Source of the DNA: JALOAT01 sp041685115 | GTDB lineage: Bacteria; Pseudomonadota; Gammaproteobacteria; Thiohalomonadales; Thiohalomonadaceae | Length of the DNA: 64,000 nucleotides | Direction of reading: 5' to 3' | Assembly (NCBI GenBank): GCA_041685115.1 | Contig: JAWLGK010000007.1 | Coordinates: 1 to 64,000 of the forward strand | Shown here: positions 33,540 through 42,060 of the stretch, piece after piece | How positions within the stretch are numbered: position 1 is the first letter of the stretch | Layout: every line of letters starts with the position of its first letter | Translations under genes and position numbers: made by a program | Notes under the pieces: model-generated | Told to the model about the DNA's origin: nothing | Database searches by the model: none | Seen by the model: the letters and a program-made list of their open reading frames with translations, nothing else

Positions 33540-35767
33540 GAACGAAGCTCCCGGGCGGCGCGGAAATGCCGCAGGCGGTTGGCGTTGCTGACCACGGTCA
33601 CCGAGGACAGGGCCATGGCCGCGCCGGCGATCATGGGATTGAGCAGCAGGCCAAGCAACGGATAGAGCGCGCCTGCGGCAACGGGAATACCCAGGGTGTT
33701 GTAGACGAAGGCGCCAAACAGGTTCTGCTTGATGTTGCGCACGGTGGCCCTGGATACCGCGATGGCGTCGGCCACGCCGTGCAGCGAGCCACGCATCAAG
33801 GTCACGTCGGCGCTTTCGATGGCGATGTCGGTGCCGCCGCCGATGGCGAAGCCCACGTCGGCGCGCGCCAGGGCGGGCGCATCGTTGATGCCATCGCCCA
33901 CCATGCCGACGGTTTCGCCGCGCCCCTGCAACTCGGCCACCTTCTCAGCCTTGTGCTGCGGCAACACCTCCGCGAACACCTCGTCGATACCCATCCGTCG
34001 TGCCACGGCCTCAGCGGTGGTGCGGTGGTCGCCGGTAATCATTACCACCTTCATGCCTTCCGCATGCAGGCGCGCGATGGCCTCGTAGGAATCGGCCTTG
34101 GCCGGATCGGAGATACCGAGCAGCGCGGCCACTGCCCCGTCCACGGCCAGATACACGGGCGTGCTCGCCTCGGCAGCAAGGCGTTCTGCGTCGGCCTGTT
34201 GGGCCATCACGTTGATGCCGTTTTCCTCCAGGAAGCGCTGGTTGCCGAGCAGCGCCGTGCGGCCGTCGACCTGCGCACGCACACCACGTCCCGACACGGC
34301 CTCGAAGCGCTCCACCTTGGGCAGCGCCAGCCCACGCTCGCGGGCGGCGGCGATCACCGCGGCGGCGAGCGGGTGCTCCGAGCCGGTCTCGAGCGCAGCG
34401 GCGATGGCGAGCGCCTGCGCTTCGTCGAACAGATTCACGGTGACGAGGGCCGTAACGCGCGGCTTGCCTTCGGTCACGGTGCCGGTCTTGTCGAGTACCA
34501 CGGTGGTAAGGCGCCCGGCCTGCTGCAAGGCATCGCCGTTGCGGATCAGCACGCCATGCTCCGCGGCCTTGCCCACGCCGACCATGATGGAAATGGGCGT
34601 GGCGAGACCGAGCGCGCACGGGCAGGCGATGATCAGTACGGTCATGGTGGCCACAATGGCGTACGACACGCGCGGGTCGGGTCCCAGGTTGTACCAGAGC
34701 AGGAAGGTGATCACGGCGATGATCAGCACCGTGGGTACGAACACCCCGGCGACGCGGTCCACCAACCGGCCGATGGCGGGCTTGCTGGCCTGCGCCTGGC
34801 GCACCATGGCGATGATCTGCGCCAGCACCGTGTCCTTGCCGATGCGCGTGGCGCGGTAGAGGAAAGTGCCGTTGCCGTTGACCGTGCCGCCCACCACCTC
34901 GTCACTGCACTGCTTCGCCACGGGAATGGGTTCACCGCTGACCATGGACTCGTCCACCAGCGAATGGCCTTCCATGATCACGCCATCCACGGGGATGCGC
35001 TCACCGGGGCGCACGCGCAAGGTCTCGTCCAGGCCCACCTCGGCGATGGGCACGTCCAACTCCTGGCCATTGCGCACCACGCGGGCGGTCTTCGGCTGCA
35101 GGCCGATGAGGCGGCGGATGGCCTCGGAGGTCTTACCGCGGGCGCGGGTCTCCAGGGCAGCGCCGAAGTTGATCAGGGCGATGATCATGGTCGCCGCCTC
35201 GAAATAGGCGTGTTGCGCGAGCACCGGAACCGCGTCGGGTGCGAACACCACCGCCATGGAATACAGCCACGCCGCACCCGTGCCCATGGCGATGAGGGTG
35301 TCCATATTGGCGTTATGACGCGTGAAGGACTTCCAGGCGCCGGTGAAGAAGCGGCCGCCCGAGTAGATCATCACCGCCAACGTCACCATGCCCGCCGCCA
35401 CCCAGAATGCCTGTGATTCCTGAATGGTGGGGAGCCAACCCGACATCTCGGCAATCATGAGGGGAAAACCGATGGCCGCAGCCACAGCCGATTTGCGCAG
35501 CAGCTTGCGGTACCACGCCGCCTCCTGCGCCTCCCTTTCCGATTGCTCGGTTTCCAGGCTCTTCAGCTCGGCGGCCTCATAGCCGGCCGCGGCGACCGCC
35601 TTGATGACAGCCTCCACATCCGCCGTGCTGCGCACCTGCGCGGTACGCTCGGCGAGATTCACGGTGGCCTCGGTCACCCCCGGGGCCGCACGCAAGGCGT
35701 CTTCCACCGCCGCCACGCAGCCTGCGCAACTCATGCCACCGATGGAAAGCCGGTACGTCTGTTCCAT
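33536..35767 (-). CDS. copA: Copper-exporting P-type ATPase
   Basis: A 743-residue P1B ATPase. One N-terminal heavy-metal domain carries GMSCAGC (Cys14, Cys17). The core has SGEPIPV, the metal-site CPCALGLATP, the phosphorylation site DKTGTVTEGK, SEHPLA and GDGINDAPALARADVG. The helix motifs VYNTLGIP and MALSSVTVVSNANRLR are the YN and MxxSS signatures of Cu(I) pumps. It exports Cu(I) from the cytoplasm. No CueR-type regulator is adjacent. Confidence 0.95.
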   Translation of the reverse strand: MEQTYRLSIGGMSCAGCVAAVEDALRAAPGVTEATVNLAERTAQVRSTADVEAVIKAVAAAGYEAAELKSLETEQSEREAQEAAWYRKLLRKSAVAAAIGFPLMIAEMSGWLPTIQESQAFWVAAGMVTLAVMIYSGGRFFTGAWKSFTRHNANMDTLIAMGTGAAWLYSMAVVFAPDAVPVLAQHAYFEAATMIIALINFGAALETRARGKTSEAIRRLIGLQPKTARVVRNGQELDVPIAEVGLDETLRVRPGERIPVDGVIMEGHSLVDESMVSGEPIPVAKQCSDEVVGGTVNGNGTFLYRATRIGKDTVLAQIIAMVRQAQASKPAIGRLVDRVAGVFVPTVLIIAVITFLLWYNLGPDPRVSYAIVATMTVLIIACPCALGLATPISIMVGVGKAAEHGVLIRNGDALQQAGRLTTVVLDKTGTVTEGKPRVTALVTVNLFDEAQALAIAAALETGSEHPLAAAVIAAARERGLALPKVERFEAVSGRGVRAQVDGRTALLGNQRFLEENGINVMAQQADAERLAAEASTPVYLAVDGAVAALLGISDPAKADSYEAIARLHAEGMKVVMITGDHRTTAEAVARRMGIDEVFAEVLPQHKAEKVAELQGRGETVGMVGDGINDAPALARADVGFAIGGGTDIAIESADVTLMRGSLHGVADAIAVSRATVRNIKQNLFGAFVYNTLGIPVAAGALYPLLGLLLNPMIAGAAMALSSVTVVSNANRLRHFRAARELRS

Positions 35768-35805
35768 TTGCTCAGTCTCTTAATCAAACCTTTGGAAAAA
35801 GCTAT

Positions 35806-35865
35806 TAACCACAGGGGACACGGGGAACACGGGGGGGGAAGAACCGATGCTCTAATTCCCCGTGT
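35806..35865. repeat. CACGGGG-type inverted repeat upstream of copA
   Basis: ACACGGGG units (35817-35840) are answered by CCCCGTGT (35858-35865). The arms resemble 9196-9242 and 55622-55694. Confidence 0.6.
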
Positions 35866-35880
35866 TGAATCCTTTTCTCT

Positions 35881-36552
35881 TCACCCCACCGCGTCCAGCA
35901 CCCGCCGGCGGAACTTCACGCCCAGGTCGCGGGCGATGCGTTGGCAGGCCTCAATGTCCACGCCGTCCAGGCCGTCGATGGCGGACAGGGTCACTTCCAT
36001 GCCCGCATCGCGGGCGCGGGCGGCGAAGTCCTGCAATGCGGCGAAGGCCCCTGCGCGCTTGGGACGGGTGTGGCGCACGTAGGTGGCCTCGTCCTGGGCG
36101 TTGAGGGAAATGGATACCGCGTCCACCACCCGCGCCAACTCCGGCGTGACGTCGCGGCCGTGTACCAGGTTGGCCAGTCCGTCCGTGTTCACGCGCACCC
36201 GCTTGCCGGCCTTTTTCATGGCCGCGGCCACCTCGATCAAGACGTCAAGGCGGAGTGTGGGCTCACCCAGGCCACAGAAGACGATCTCCTGGTAGGGCGC
36301 CGGATCGCCAATGGCCTCAAGCAGTTCGGTCACCGACGGCTCGCGGCGCAGGCGCAGATCGTAACCCTGCACCTCCCATTCCCCATTGAACTTGGGGCAA
36401 AAGGCACAGCGCAGGGTGCAGTGCCAGGTGATGTTCAGGTAGAGATTGCCGTGCAACTCGTAGCTCAGGGTGGGCTCGGGAGGCGGAACGGGTCGGGACG
36501 AATGCATGGATGGGCTCAGTGCTGTGGGTGGCGCTTGGGGACGTGCCTTCAT
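35881..36552 (-). CDS. Radical SAM protein, TatD-associated type
   Basis: A radical SAM enzyme of up to 223 residues. The cluster motif is CTLRCAFC (CxxxCxxC) and the SAM-binding region is FCGLGEPTLRLDVL. The pattern LYLNITWHCTLRCAFCPKFNGEW resembles the TatD-family-associated radical SAM group (TIGR04038). An internal Met (MHSSRP) is an alternative start. No tatD gene is adjacent. Its reaction is unknown. It is divergent from the nitronate monooxygenase gene. Confidence 0.78.
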   Translation of the reverse strand: MKARPQAPPTALSPSMHSSRPVPPPEPTLSYELHGNLYLNITWHCTLRCAFCPKFNGEWEVQGYDLRLRREPSVTELLEAIGDPAPYQEIVFCGLGEPTLRLDVLIEVAAAMKKAGKRVRVNTDGLANLVHGRDVTPELARVVDAVSISLNAQDEATYVRHTRPKRAGAFAALQDFAARARDAGMEVTLSAIDGLDGVDIEACQRIARDLGVKFRRRVLDAVG

Positions 36553-36588
36553 GTATGATACTGCCTCCTTTTGACCGTCAGGTGGCGA

Positions 36589-37761
36589 ATGTTCTCGATC
36601 CCTTTCCCCCTACTAAAGATTCGCGGACGCGAATTGCTGCCCGTCATCCAGGGAGGAATGGGAGTCGGCATCTCTGCACACCGGCTCGCGGGCGCGGTCG
36701 CCCGCGAAGGCGCCATGGGCACCATCGCAAGCATCGATCTGCGGGTCCACCATCCCGATCTCATGGAGCGCACCCATCGCACCAAGGATCGCAATCTCAT
36801 CGACTCGGCCAATCTGGAGGCGCTCGATCGGGAGATCAAGGCGGCCCGTAACATCGCCCCCGAGGGCTTCATCGCGGTCAACGTGATGAAGGCGGTGGAT
36901 CGCCACGCGGACATGGTGAAGCAGTCCTGCGAGAGCGGCGCCGACGCCATCATCATGGGCGCCGGTCTGCCGCTCGATCTGCCCGAGATGATCAAGGGCT
37001 ACGAGGACAAGGTGGCGCTCATTCCCATCCTGTCCGAGGAGCGCGGCGTGCGCGCGGTGCTGAAGCGCTGGATGCGCAAGGGCATCCTGCCCGACGCCAT
37101 CGTCATCGAGCACCCGCGCTACGCGGGCGGCCACCTGGGTGCGCCAAAGCCCGAGGACATCAACGATCCCAGGTTCGACTTCAAGCGCGTGCTCGGCGAG
37201 ATCCGCCAGGTGTTCGAGCAACTGAAGATCGATCACATCCCGCTCATCCCGGCGGGCGGCGTCAACTCCTTCCAGAAGATCAAGGACCTCTTCGGCATGG
37301 GAGCGAGTGGCGTGCAGATCGGCACCCCGTTCGCGGTCACCGAGGAAGGCGACGCCCACGTCAACTTCAAGAAGGTGCTGCTGGAAGCGCGCGCGGAAGA
37401 CATCGTCACCTTCATGAGCACCGCCGGCCTGCCCTGCCGCGCCGTGCTGACGCCGTGGCTGAAGAAATACCTGGCGCGCGAGGAGAAGGTGCGCGCCCGC
37501 GCCACCCCAGAGAAAGGCACCTGCGCCGTGAGCTTCGAATGCCTGACCCATTGCGGGCTGAAGGACGGCGACAGTTCCTCCGGTCAGTTCTGTATCGACA
37601 CCCAGTTGGAGGCCGCGGTTCACGGCAACGTGGAAAAGGGCCTGTTCTTCCGCGGCTCCGAGTCCCTGCCCTTCGGCGACCAGATGCGCTCGGTGCACGA
37701 TTTGCTTTACTTCCTGCTCACCGGCAAGGACCCGCACGAGGAAACACTCGCCACCGCCTGA
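36589..37761 (+). CDS. Nitronate monooxygenase / 2-nitropropane dioxygenase-like flavoprotein
   Basis: A TIM-barrel FMN enzyme of about 390 residues. Motifs are LLPVIQGGMGVGISAHRLAGAVA at the N-terminus, INVMKAVDRHADM-type strand, HPRYAGGHLGAPKPED with the catalytic-region His, PLIPAGGVNSFQKIKDLFGMGASGVQIGTPF. ATG 36589 follows an AGGTGG Shine-Dalgarno; TTG 36571 is a weaker alternative. The C-terminal Cys-containing part (CAVSFECLTHCG) extends beyond the minimal family. True substrate unknown. Confidence 0.85.
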   Translation: MFSIPFPLLKIRGRELLPVIQGGMGVGISAHRLAGAVAREGAMGTIASIDLRVHHPDLMERTHRTKDRNLIDSANLEALDREIKAARNIAPEGFIAVNVMKAVDRHADMVKQSCESGADAIIMGAGLPLDLPEMIKGYEDKVALIPILSEERGVRAVLKRWMRKGILPDAIVIEHPRYAGGHLGAPKPEDINDPRFDFKRVLGEIRQVFEQLKIDHIPLIPAGGVNSFQKIKDLFGMGASGVQIGTPFAVTEEGDAHVNFKKVLLEARAEDIVTFMSTAGLPCRAVLTPWLKKYLAREEKVRARATPEKGTCAVSFECLTHCGLKDGDSSSGQFCIDTQLEAAVHGNVEKGLFFRGSESLPFGDQMRSVHDLLYFLLTGKDPHEETLATA

Positions 37762-37825
37762 GCCTCAACCGACGGCCTTGGTCGTCGTCCCGCAAATTTG
37801 TCCGTCCCCCCCAGCGGAACTTATC

Positions 37826-37895
37826 CGTCACCCCGGTGAAAGCCGGGGTCCATTCCTCGTGAAGAATGGATTCCGGCTTTCGCCGGGGACGAGAG
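37826..37895. repeat. REP-like inverted repeat
   Basis: CCCCGGTGAAAGCCGGGG and GGTCCATTC are answered by GAATGGATTCCGG and CTTTCGCCGGGG across an eight-base loop. It lies between two convergent genes. The same CCGGCGAAAGCCGG core recurs in the 31.6-32.6 kb array and near 17650. Confidence 0.7.
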
Positions 37896-37930
37896 GCCGG
37901 CCCCGCGCCGGCCCGATTGGGCCGGTGCGG

Positions 37931-38869
37931 TTATGCGGATTGGGGGGCGGCGCGGATCCAGCAGTTCTCGTGCCTTACCACCGAATAGCGCGCCCAACAC
38001 GCGAATTCCTCGCGGGTGCACGTGCTCGACCCGCCACGCCCGTCGCCGGCCACCACCCGGTAGACCACACGCCCACAGCCTTCCTCGCCGCCCAGATCGC
38101 TCACCACCTTGCGCACCTGCCAGCGCTCGCCGAATTGGCCGTTGGAATAGCAACCGCCCGGCGCGACTGCCTGCGCCTCCATGCACTCGGCCCGGGCATG
38201 TTGCTGGGCCAGGGTGATGAGGCGTTTGAGGTCCTCGCCACTCACATCGATGTAGGAATCCATCTGCCGCAAGGCCCATTCCAGGTCGGCGCTGCCGAGG
38301 CCTTCCGGTTCTGCTGCGGCGCGACGGCGCGGCGCCAGCGACGCCGGGTAGCGGCGCCAGGAAAACGGGGCATTGAAGGCGATGCCGTAAGCGAGCAGCA
38401 CCGCGACATTGAGCAGCACCGGCGTGAAAACGAATTGAAACCCCATGGCATGCACCACATCGCCACCGATCACCGCGGTCAGCGCGGTGGCGCCGCCGGG
38501 CGGATGCAGGCAGCGCAGGTAGTGCATGGCCGCGATGGCGAGGCCGACCGCCAGGGGGGCTGCCAGCACGGGGTCGCCGATCCAGGTGGCGCAGGCCACG
38601 CCGAGGGTCGCCGAAATGGCATGGCCACCGAGCACCGGCCAGGGCTGGGACAAGGTGCCATGCGGCACGGCGAAGATGAGCACGGCGGTGGCGCCCATGG
38701 AGGCTATCAGCGCCATGGCGCCGTGGGCGTCGAGGGTCCAGTGGCTGATGGCGACCACCGCCAGTATGGCCACGAAACCACCCGTGGCGGAAATCAGCCG
38801 TTCACCGTGACTCGTCAGGATCTGTTCGACGCCCAACCGCCCGAACCAGCGCTCAATCATCGGGTTCAT
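37931..38869 (-). CDS. HPP-family membrane protein with a Cys-containing C-terminal extension
   Basis: A 312-residue protein. The first 180 residues hold about five membrane segments with the HPP motif in RCLHPPGGATALTAV. HPP proteins have been linked to nitrite transport in chloroplasts; the bacterial role is unsettled. The remaining 130 residues form a soluble region with several Cys, where many relatives have CBS domains. The start could be Met4. It is read in the same direction as the hemerythrin operon upstream. Confidence 0.82.
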   Translation of the reverse strand: MNPMIERWFGRLGVEQILTSHGERLISATGGFVAILAVVAISHWTLDAHGAMALIASMGATAVLIFAVPHGTLSQPWPVLGGHAISATLGVACATWIGDPVLAAPLAVGLAIAAMHYLRCLHPPGGATALTAVIGGDVVHAMGFQFVFTPVLLNVAVLLAYGIAFNAPFSWRRYPASLAPRRRAAAEPEGLGSADLEWALRQMDSYIDVSGEDLKRLITLAQQHARAECMEAQAVAPGGCYSNGQFGERWQVRKVVSDLGGEEGCGRVVYRVVAGDGRGGSSTCTREEFACWARYSVVRHENCWIRAAPQSA

Positions 38870-38924
38870 AAGAGTATTCGCAAATCGTGAAACGTCAGGC
38901 TAGACGATGGGTCACCGGAGGACC

Positions 38925-40205
38925 CTATCTCAAAGGGACTGGATGAGTGCCCGCCCGGGTACGCCGATAAACGCCAATGGCACCCGCCAGGTTGACCCCC
39001 AGGAGCACGCCGGACAGCGCCAGGGCAAGGCCCGCCGGGCGCGCCACTACCGGCCACACACTCGCGGCGCACAGCAGCGCCACCGCCAGGGCATGGGCTC
39101 GGAACTGCCGACGCGCCGCCACCTCGCCGATGATCTGCTTCATGGTCGGGATCCGGCCGCGCTGGCCGGGAGGGTGTTCGTGCAGGCGGTTGTTGAGGTG
39201 CAGCCAGACCAGGAAAGGCAGGATCTTGTAGAGCATGCCGCTCACCACCGACATGGCGAAACCGGCCACGAACAGCACCCCTACCAGCAGCTCATATGCC
39301 CCGGCCCAGGGGCGGGCAAGCCACAGGGCCACGGCGCCCAGCAGGCAAAACATGCCGAGACGCCAGAACCCCACGGTCACGTCCGGCAGGCGCCTCCGCC
39401 GGCGCATCTGCAAGCGGAGCGTGATGACCGCAAACGCTACCAGCGCGAGGGCGGCGAGCCAGGCCGGGGCCGCGGCCCACGCCGGCATCAGCGCGCGGGC
39501 GACGGACCATGACACCAAGGCGCCGAGCAGCACCGGAACCAGCCAGCGCACCAGCGCGCGCGGGTACTCGGGGGTGATCTGGAACATGGGCACCACCTGG
39601 TAGGCCACTCCTGCCACCAGCAGGACGACCCAGCCCACCAATCCCCAGGCGAGGTGCACGTCGGTCAGCTGCCGGGCCACACCGCCGCCTGCGTGGCCGC
39701 CGGCCAGGTGCAGCCCGAGCGTCACCGTCACCGCCAGGGCCAGCAGCGCGGCGCGCATGGCGGGCGTGGTTCCCGGCACGGTGGGTGCGCGTAACAACGC
39801 CCGCCCTCCCGTCCACAGGAACACGCCCATCGCCGCACCGAGCAGACCCAGGGCCCCCAAGAGCAACGTCTTCTGGGTCAGTCCCAGGCCCGTCGCCAAC
39901 AGCAGGGTACCCAGGGCGAGCGGCAGAAACACACTCCACGCCAGGGCGCGGGGCCGTCCGAGCGGCACCCCAAGCAAGACCGGCAGCAATTGTTGGAAGG
40001 CGCCGAGCATGGCCATGCCCAGAAAGCCGAGGGTGATCAGGTGCGTCGCACCGAGCAGCGCCGGTGACCAGCGGCCGGCGAAGGCCTCCGGTGCCAACGC
40101 CAGCCAGAGCCCGGCGGCTACCACGAACCACGGCGCCGCAAGCAGGTAGGGCGCCGGCACGGTGAGCGGCGGCGTCTGGCTGAGGGACAGGCGCGCGGTG
40201 TTCAT
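38925..40205 (-). CDS. Multi-pass membrane protein, NnrS/heme-copper oxidase-like
   Basis: A 426-residue protein with about 12 membrane helices and conserved helix His residues (ATHLITLGFLGMAMLGAF, TDVHLAWGLVGWVV, LPFLVWLHLNNR). This pattern is seen in NnrS-like proteins and distant heme-copper oxidase relatives. It overlaps the DUF2249 gene by four bases and shares its operon with a hemerythrin protein behind an FNR/DNR box, which suggests a nitric-oxide or low-oxygen role. No biochemical function is proven from sequence. Confidence 0.65.
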   Translation of the reverse strand: MNTARLSLSQTPPLTVPAPYLLAAPWFVVAAGLWLALAPEAFAGRWSPALLGATHLITLGFLGMAMLGAFQQLLPVLLGVPLGRPRALAWSVFLPLALGTLLLATGLGLTQKTLLLGALGLLGAAMGVFLWTGGRALLRAPTVPGTTPAMRAALLALAVTVTLGLHLAGGHAGGGVARQLTDVHLAWGLVGWVVLLVAGVAYQVVPMFQITPEYPRALVRWLVPVLLGALVSWSVARALMPAWAAAPAWLAALALVAFAVITLRLQMRRRRRLPDVTVGFWRLGMFCLLGAVALWLARPWAGAYELLVGVLFVAGFAMSVVSGMLYKILPFLVWLHLNNRLHEHPPGQRGRIPTMKQIIGEVAARRQFRAHALAVALLCAASVWPVVARPAGLALALSGVLLGVNLAGAIGVYRRTRAGTHPVPLR

Positions 40206-40468
40206 GGTCCGTCACACGCCTGTCGCGCCGCCCGCTCGCCCAGGGCATCGCCCTCGCGCCAGATGAACACCTCCACGGCCGTACGTACCCCGGGGCGCTG
40301 TTGAAAACAGAACCCGCGGCGGCGCAGATTGTCCGGCAGCAGGCACGGGTCACGGCGATGCAGCATGCGCAGGTAATCGCCTGGCGCCAGTGCCTCGGCC
40401 GCCTCCAGGGTGCGTACCAGCGGCTCGGGTGGTTCCAGTTCACTCACATCGAGAACGTGTTCAGCCAT
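40202..40468 (-). CDS. DUF2249 domain protein
   Basis: An 88-residue protein of the DUF2249 family (LDVSELEPPEPLVRTLEAAEALAPGDYLRMLHRRDP, LLPDNLRRRGF). DUF2249 genes commonly accompany hemerythrin and nitrogen-oxide genes. It overlaps the hemerythrin gene by 8 bp and the membrane-protein gene by 4 bp, implying coupled translation. Confidence 0.85.
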   Translation of the reverse strand: MAEHVLDVSELEPPEPLVRTLEAAEALAPGDYLRMLHRRDPCLLPDNLRRRGFCFQQRPGVRTAVEVFIWREGDALGERAARQACDGP

Positions 40469-40895
40469 GGGCCTGCATGTTGGCGAGTACGGCCTGCGGA
40501 TCGGCGAGGATGCGGTCGGTCATGGGATAGAGGATGCGTTCCTCCTTGGCGTTGTGCTGCTGCATGAGCACCAGCAGGGTGTCGGCCAGGGCGAGGAACT
40601 GGTCGGTGTCCTGCCGGGTGAGCGTGATGTGCATGGCCTCGAACATGTCACGCATCTGCGTGTGCTCGTGGCGCATCACCGCGGTGGGCCCTTGGGTGTT
40701 ACCCGAGGCCTCCTCGAAGGCCGGAAACAGTACGTTCTCCTCCATGGCAAAGTGATGCACGATGGCCTGCGTGAAAGCAGAGAACGCGGAGCCTGCCTCG
40801 GGAATATCACCGTCGACGGCATGGCGCTCGGCCGCAAGGTAGAGATCGTCGCAGCGCGCGTGATCCTCGCGCAGAAAATCGGTCAGGCAACCCAT
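40461..40895 (-). CDS. Hemerythrin HHE-domain protein
   Basis: A protein of about 144 residues. Iron-ligand His/Glu positions are visible in EDHARCDDL, VHHFAMEENVLFPAFE, MRHEHTQMRD and HNAKEERILYP. Start ATG 40895 (MGCLTDFLRED) fits the family; the in-frame extension to 40973 would run through the FNR-type box. Such proteins bind O2 or NO, or repair nitrosylated clusters. Confidence 0.88.
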   Translation of the reverse strand: MGCLTDFLREDHARCDDLYLAAERHAVDGDIPEAGSAFSAFTQAIVHHFAMEENVLFPAFEEASGNTQGPTAVMRHEHTQMRDMFEAMHITLTRQDTDQFLALADTLLVLMQQHNAKEERILYPMTDRILADPQAVLANMQAHG

Positions 40896-40952
40896 GGTTA
40901 TCACTCCGCTAGTCAGGTGGCGGAAGCATGCCGGACCGGCCTGTGGCCAGCC

Positions 40953-40966
40953 TTGATATCGGTCAA
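40953..40966 (-). promoter_or_regulatory. FNR/DNR-type binding site
   Basis: TTGAC-CGAT-ATCAA on the minus strand matches TTGAT-N4-ATCAA with one change. Its centre is 64 bp before the hemerythrin start. Class II spacing would put the transcript start near 40918, with a CATGCT -10-like element at 40925-40930. Confidence 0.65.
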
Positions 40967-41157
40967 GCGACACGGACCTACCTGCCTGTAATCAAACAGA
41001 AAAACTCCTAGTGAGCAGGTGATTTTCGAGCAGGTATCGCGGCCTGAGGCCGCGCCTTCGCGATGGAGAAATTCTTCCATAGGAGCGGGCTGAGCCCGCG
41101 ATTCCCTACGCCAGAGCCGACGACATTCTCGGCCCGAGGCGGCGCGTGCACGGGCAT

Positions 41158-41910
41158 TCAGCCTTGTTCGTGCGTGTCGCAGGGTGCGCGATACTGCTCG
41201 GGTACGTTGGGCGGACACTGACCGCATTGGCGGTTGCCGGGTACGGCGAAATCGATCTTGCGCGGATATGGCAGATCGAGGGCATTCATGAGGGTCACAA
41301 ATTCCGCGAGCGTCTTGCCGCCGCCGAGGCGTGGGTTGCGCTTTTTTTCCTGGGCGATGCTGGAGACGAAACGTCCTTCGTAATCGTGCCCCGGATAGAC
41401 CAGCGTCTCGTCGGGCAGCGTGAACAGGCGCTCGTGGATGGACCTGTACAACGCCGCCGCATCGCCCGACTGGAAGTCGGTGCGACCGCAGGCGTCGATG
41501 AGCAGCACGTCGCCGGTGAAGGCCAGCTTGTGGGTGCCGTCATCGACCACGTAGCAGAAGTGATGCGAGGTATGGCCCGGTGCGAATACCGCCTCGATGG
41601 ATACGTCACCCACGTCGAACACCTGGCCATCGCGCAGGCGTATGTCGGCGCACTCCGGCGCCTCCGGTTCCGGGTAGGCGATGCAGCAGCCGGTGATGGC
41701 CTTGAGTTTGGCCGCCCCGGAGAGGTGGTCGGCGTGGATGTGGCTGTCGAGGGTGCAGGCGAGGGTCAGCTGCTCCTCGCGCAACACCTCCAGGTCACGG
41801 TGCACCGTATCGAGCACGGGATCGATGAGCACCGCCTGGCGCGTGCGCCGGCACCCGAGTAGATAGGTGTAGGTACTCGAATCCGGCTCGAACAATTGCC
41901 TGAAGATCAT
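41158..41910 (-). CDS. Persulfide dioxygenase-like MBL-fold protein (ETHE1 type)
   Basis: A 250-residue metallo-beta-lactamase-fold protein. The iron site is SHIHADHLSGA plus the later His and Asp in FAPGHTSHHFCYV and FTGDVLLIDACGRTDFQSG, the ETHE1 signature. ETHE1 enzymes oxidise glutathione persulfide to sulfite, which fits a sulfur-oxidising lifestyle. The start at ATG 41910 (MIFRQLFEPDSSTYTYLLG) matches the family. It is monocistronic or read with the TauD-like gene upstream. Confidence 0.9.
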   Translation of the reverse strand: MIFRQLFEPDSSTYTYLLGCRRTRQAVLIDPVLDTVHRDLEVLREEQLTLACTLDSHIHADHLSGAAKLKAITGCCIAYPEPEAPECADIRLRDGQVFDVGDVSIEAVFAPGHTSHHFCYVVDDGTHKLAFTGDVLLIDACGRTDFQSGDAAALYRSIHERLFTLPDETLVYPGHDYEGRFVSSIAQEKKRNPRLGGGKTLAEFVTLMNALDLPYPRKIDFAVPGNRQCGQCPPNVPEQYRAPCDTHEQG

Positions 41911-41967
41911 CGCGCCGCTCTCCCTGGAGGTCCCTACAAGGATAGTGGCAGGAAGAGAAAACCCAAC

Positions 41968-42052
41968 GCAGAGGCGCAGAGGCCGCAAAGAACACAGAGG
42001 ATCGACGGGTGCCCGGAAGGAAGAAACCGTCTCTGCGCCTCTGTGTTGGGCC
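41968..42052. repeat. GCAGAGG-type inverted-repeat element
   Basis: CCCAACGCAGAGGCGCAGAGG at 41964-41984 is answered by CTCTGCGCCTCTGTGTTGGG at 42032-42051. It lies between the TauD-like and ETHE1-like genes, both on the minus strand. Confidence 0.7.
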
Positions 42053-42060
42053 AGCCGCCG

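Noticed and set aside
33566..35416. A 616-codon plus-strand frame
   Set aside because: It is antisense to copA, whose catalytic motifs are complete.
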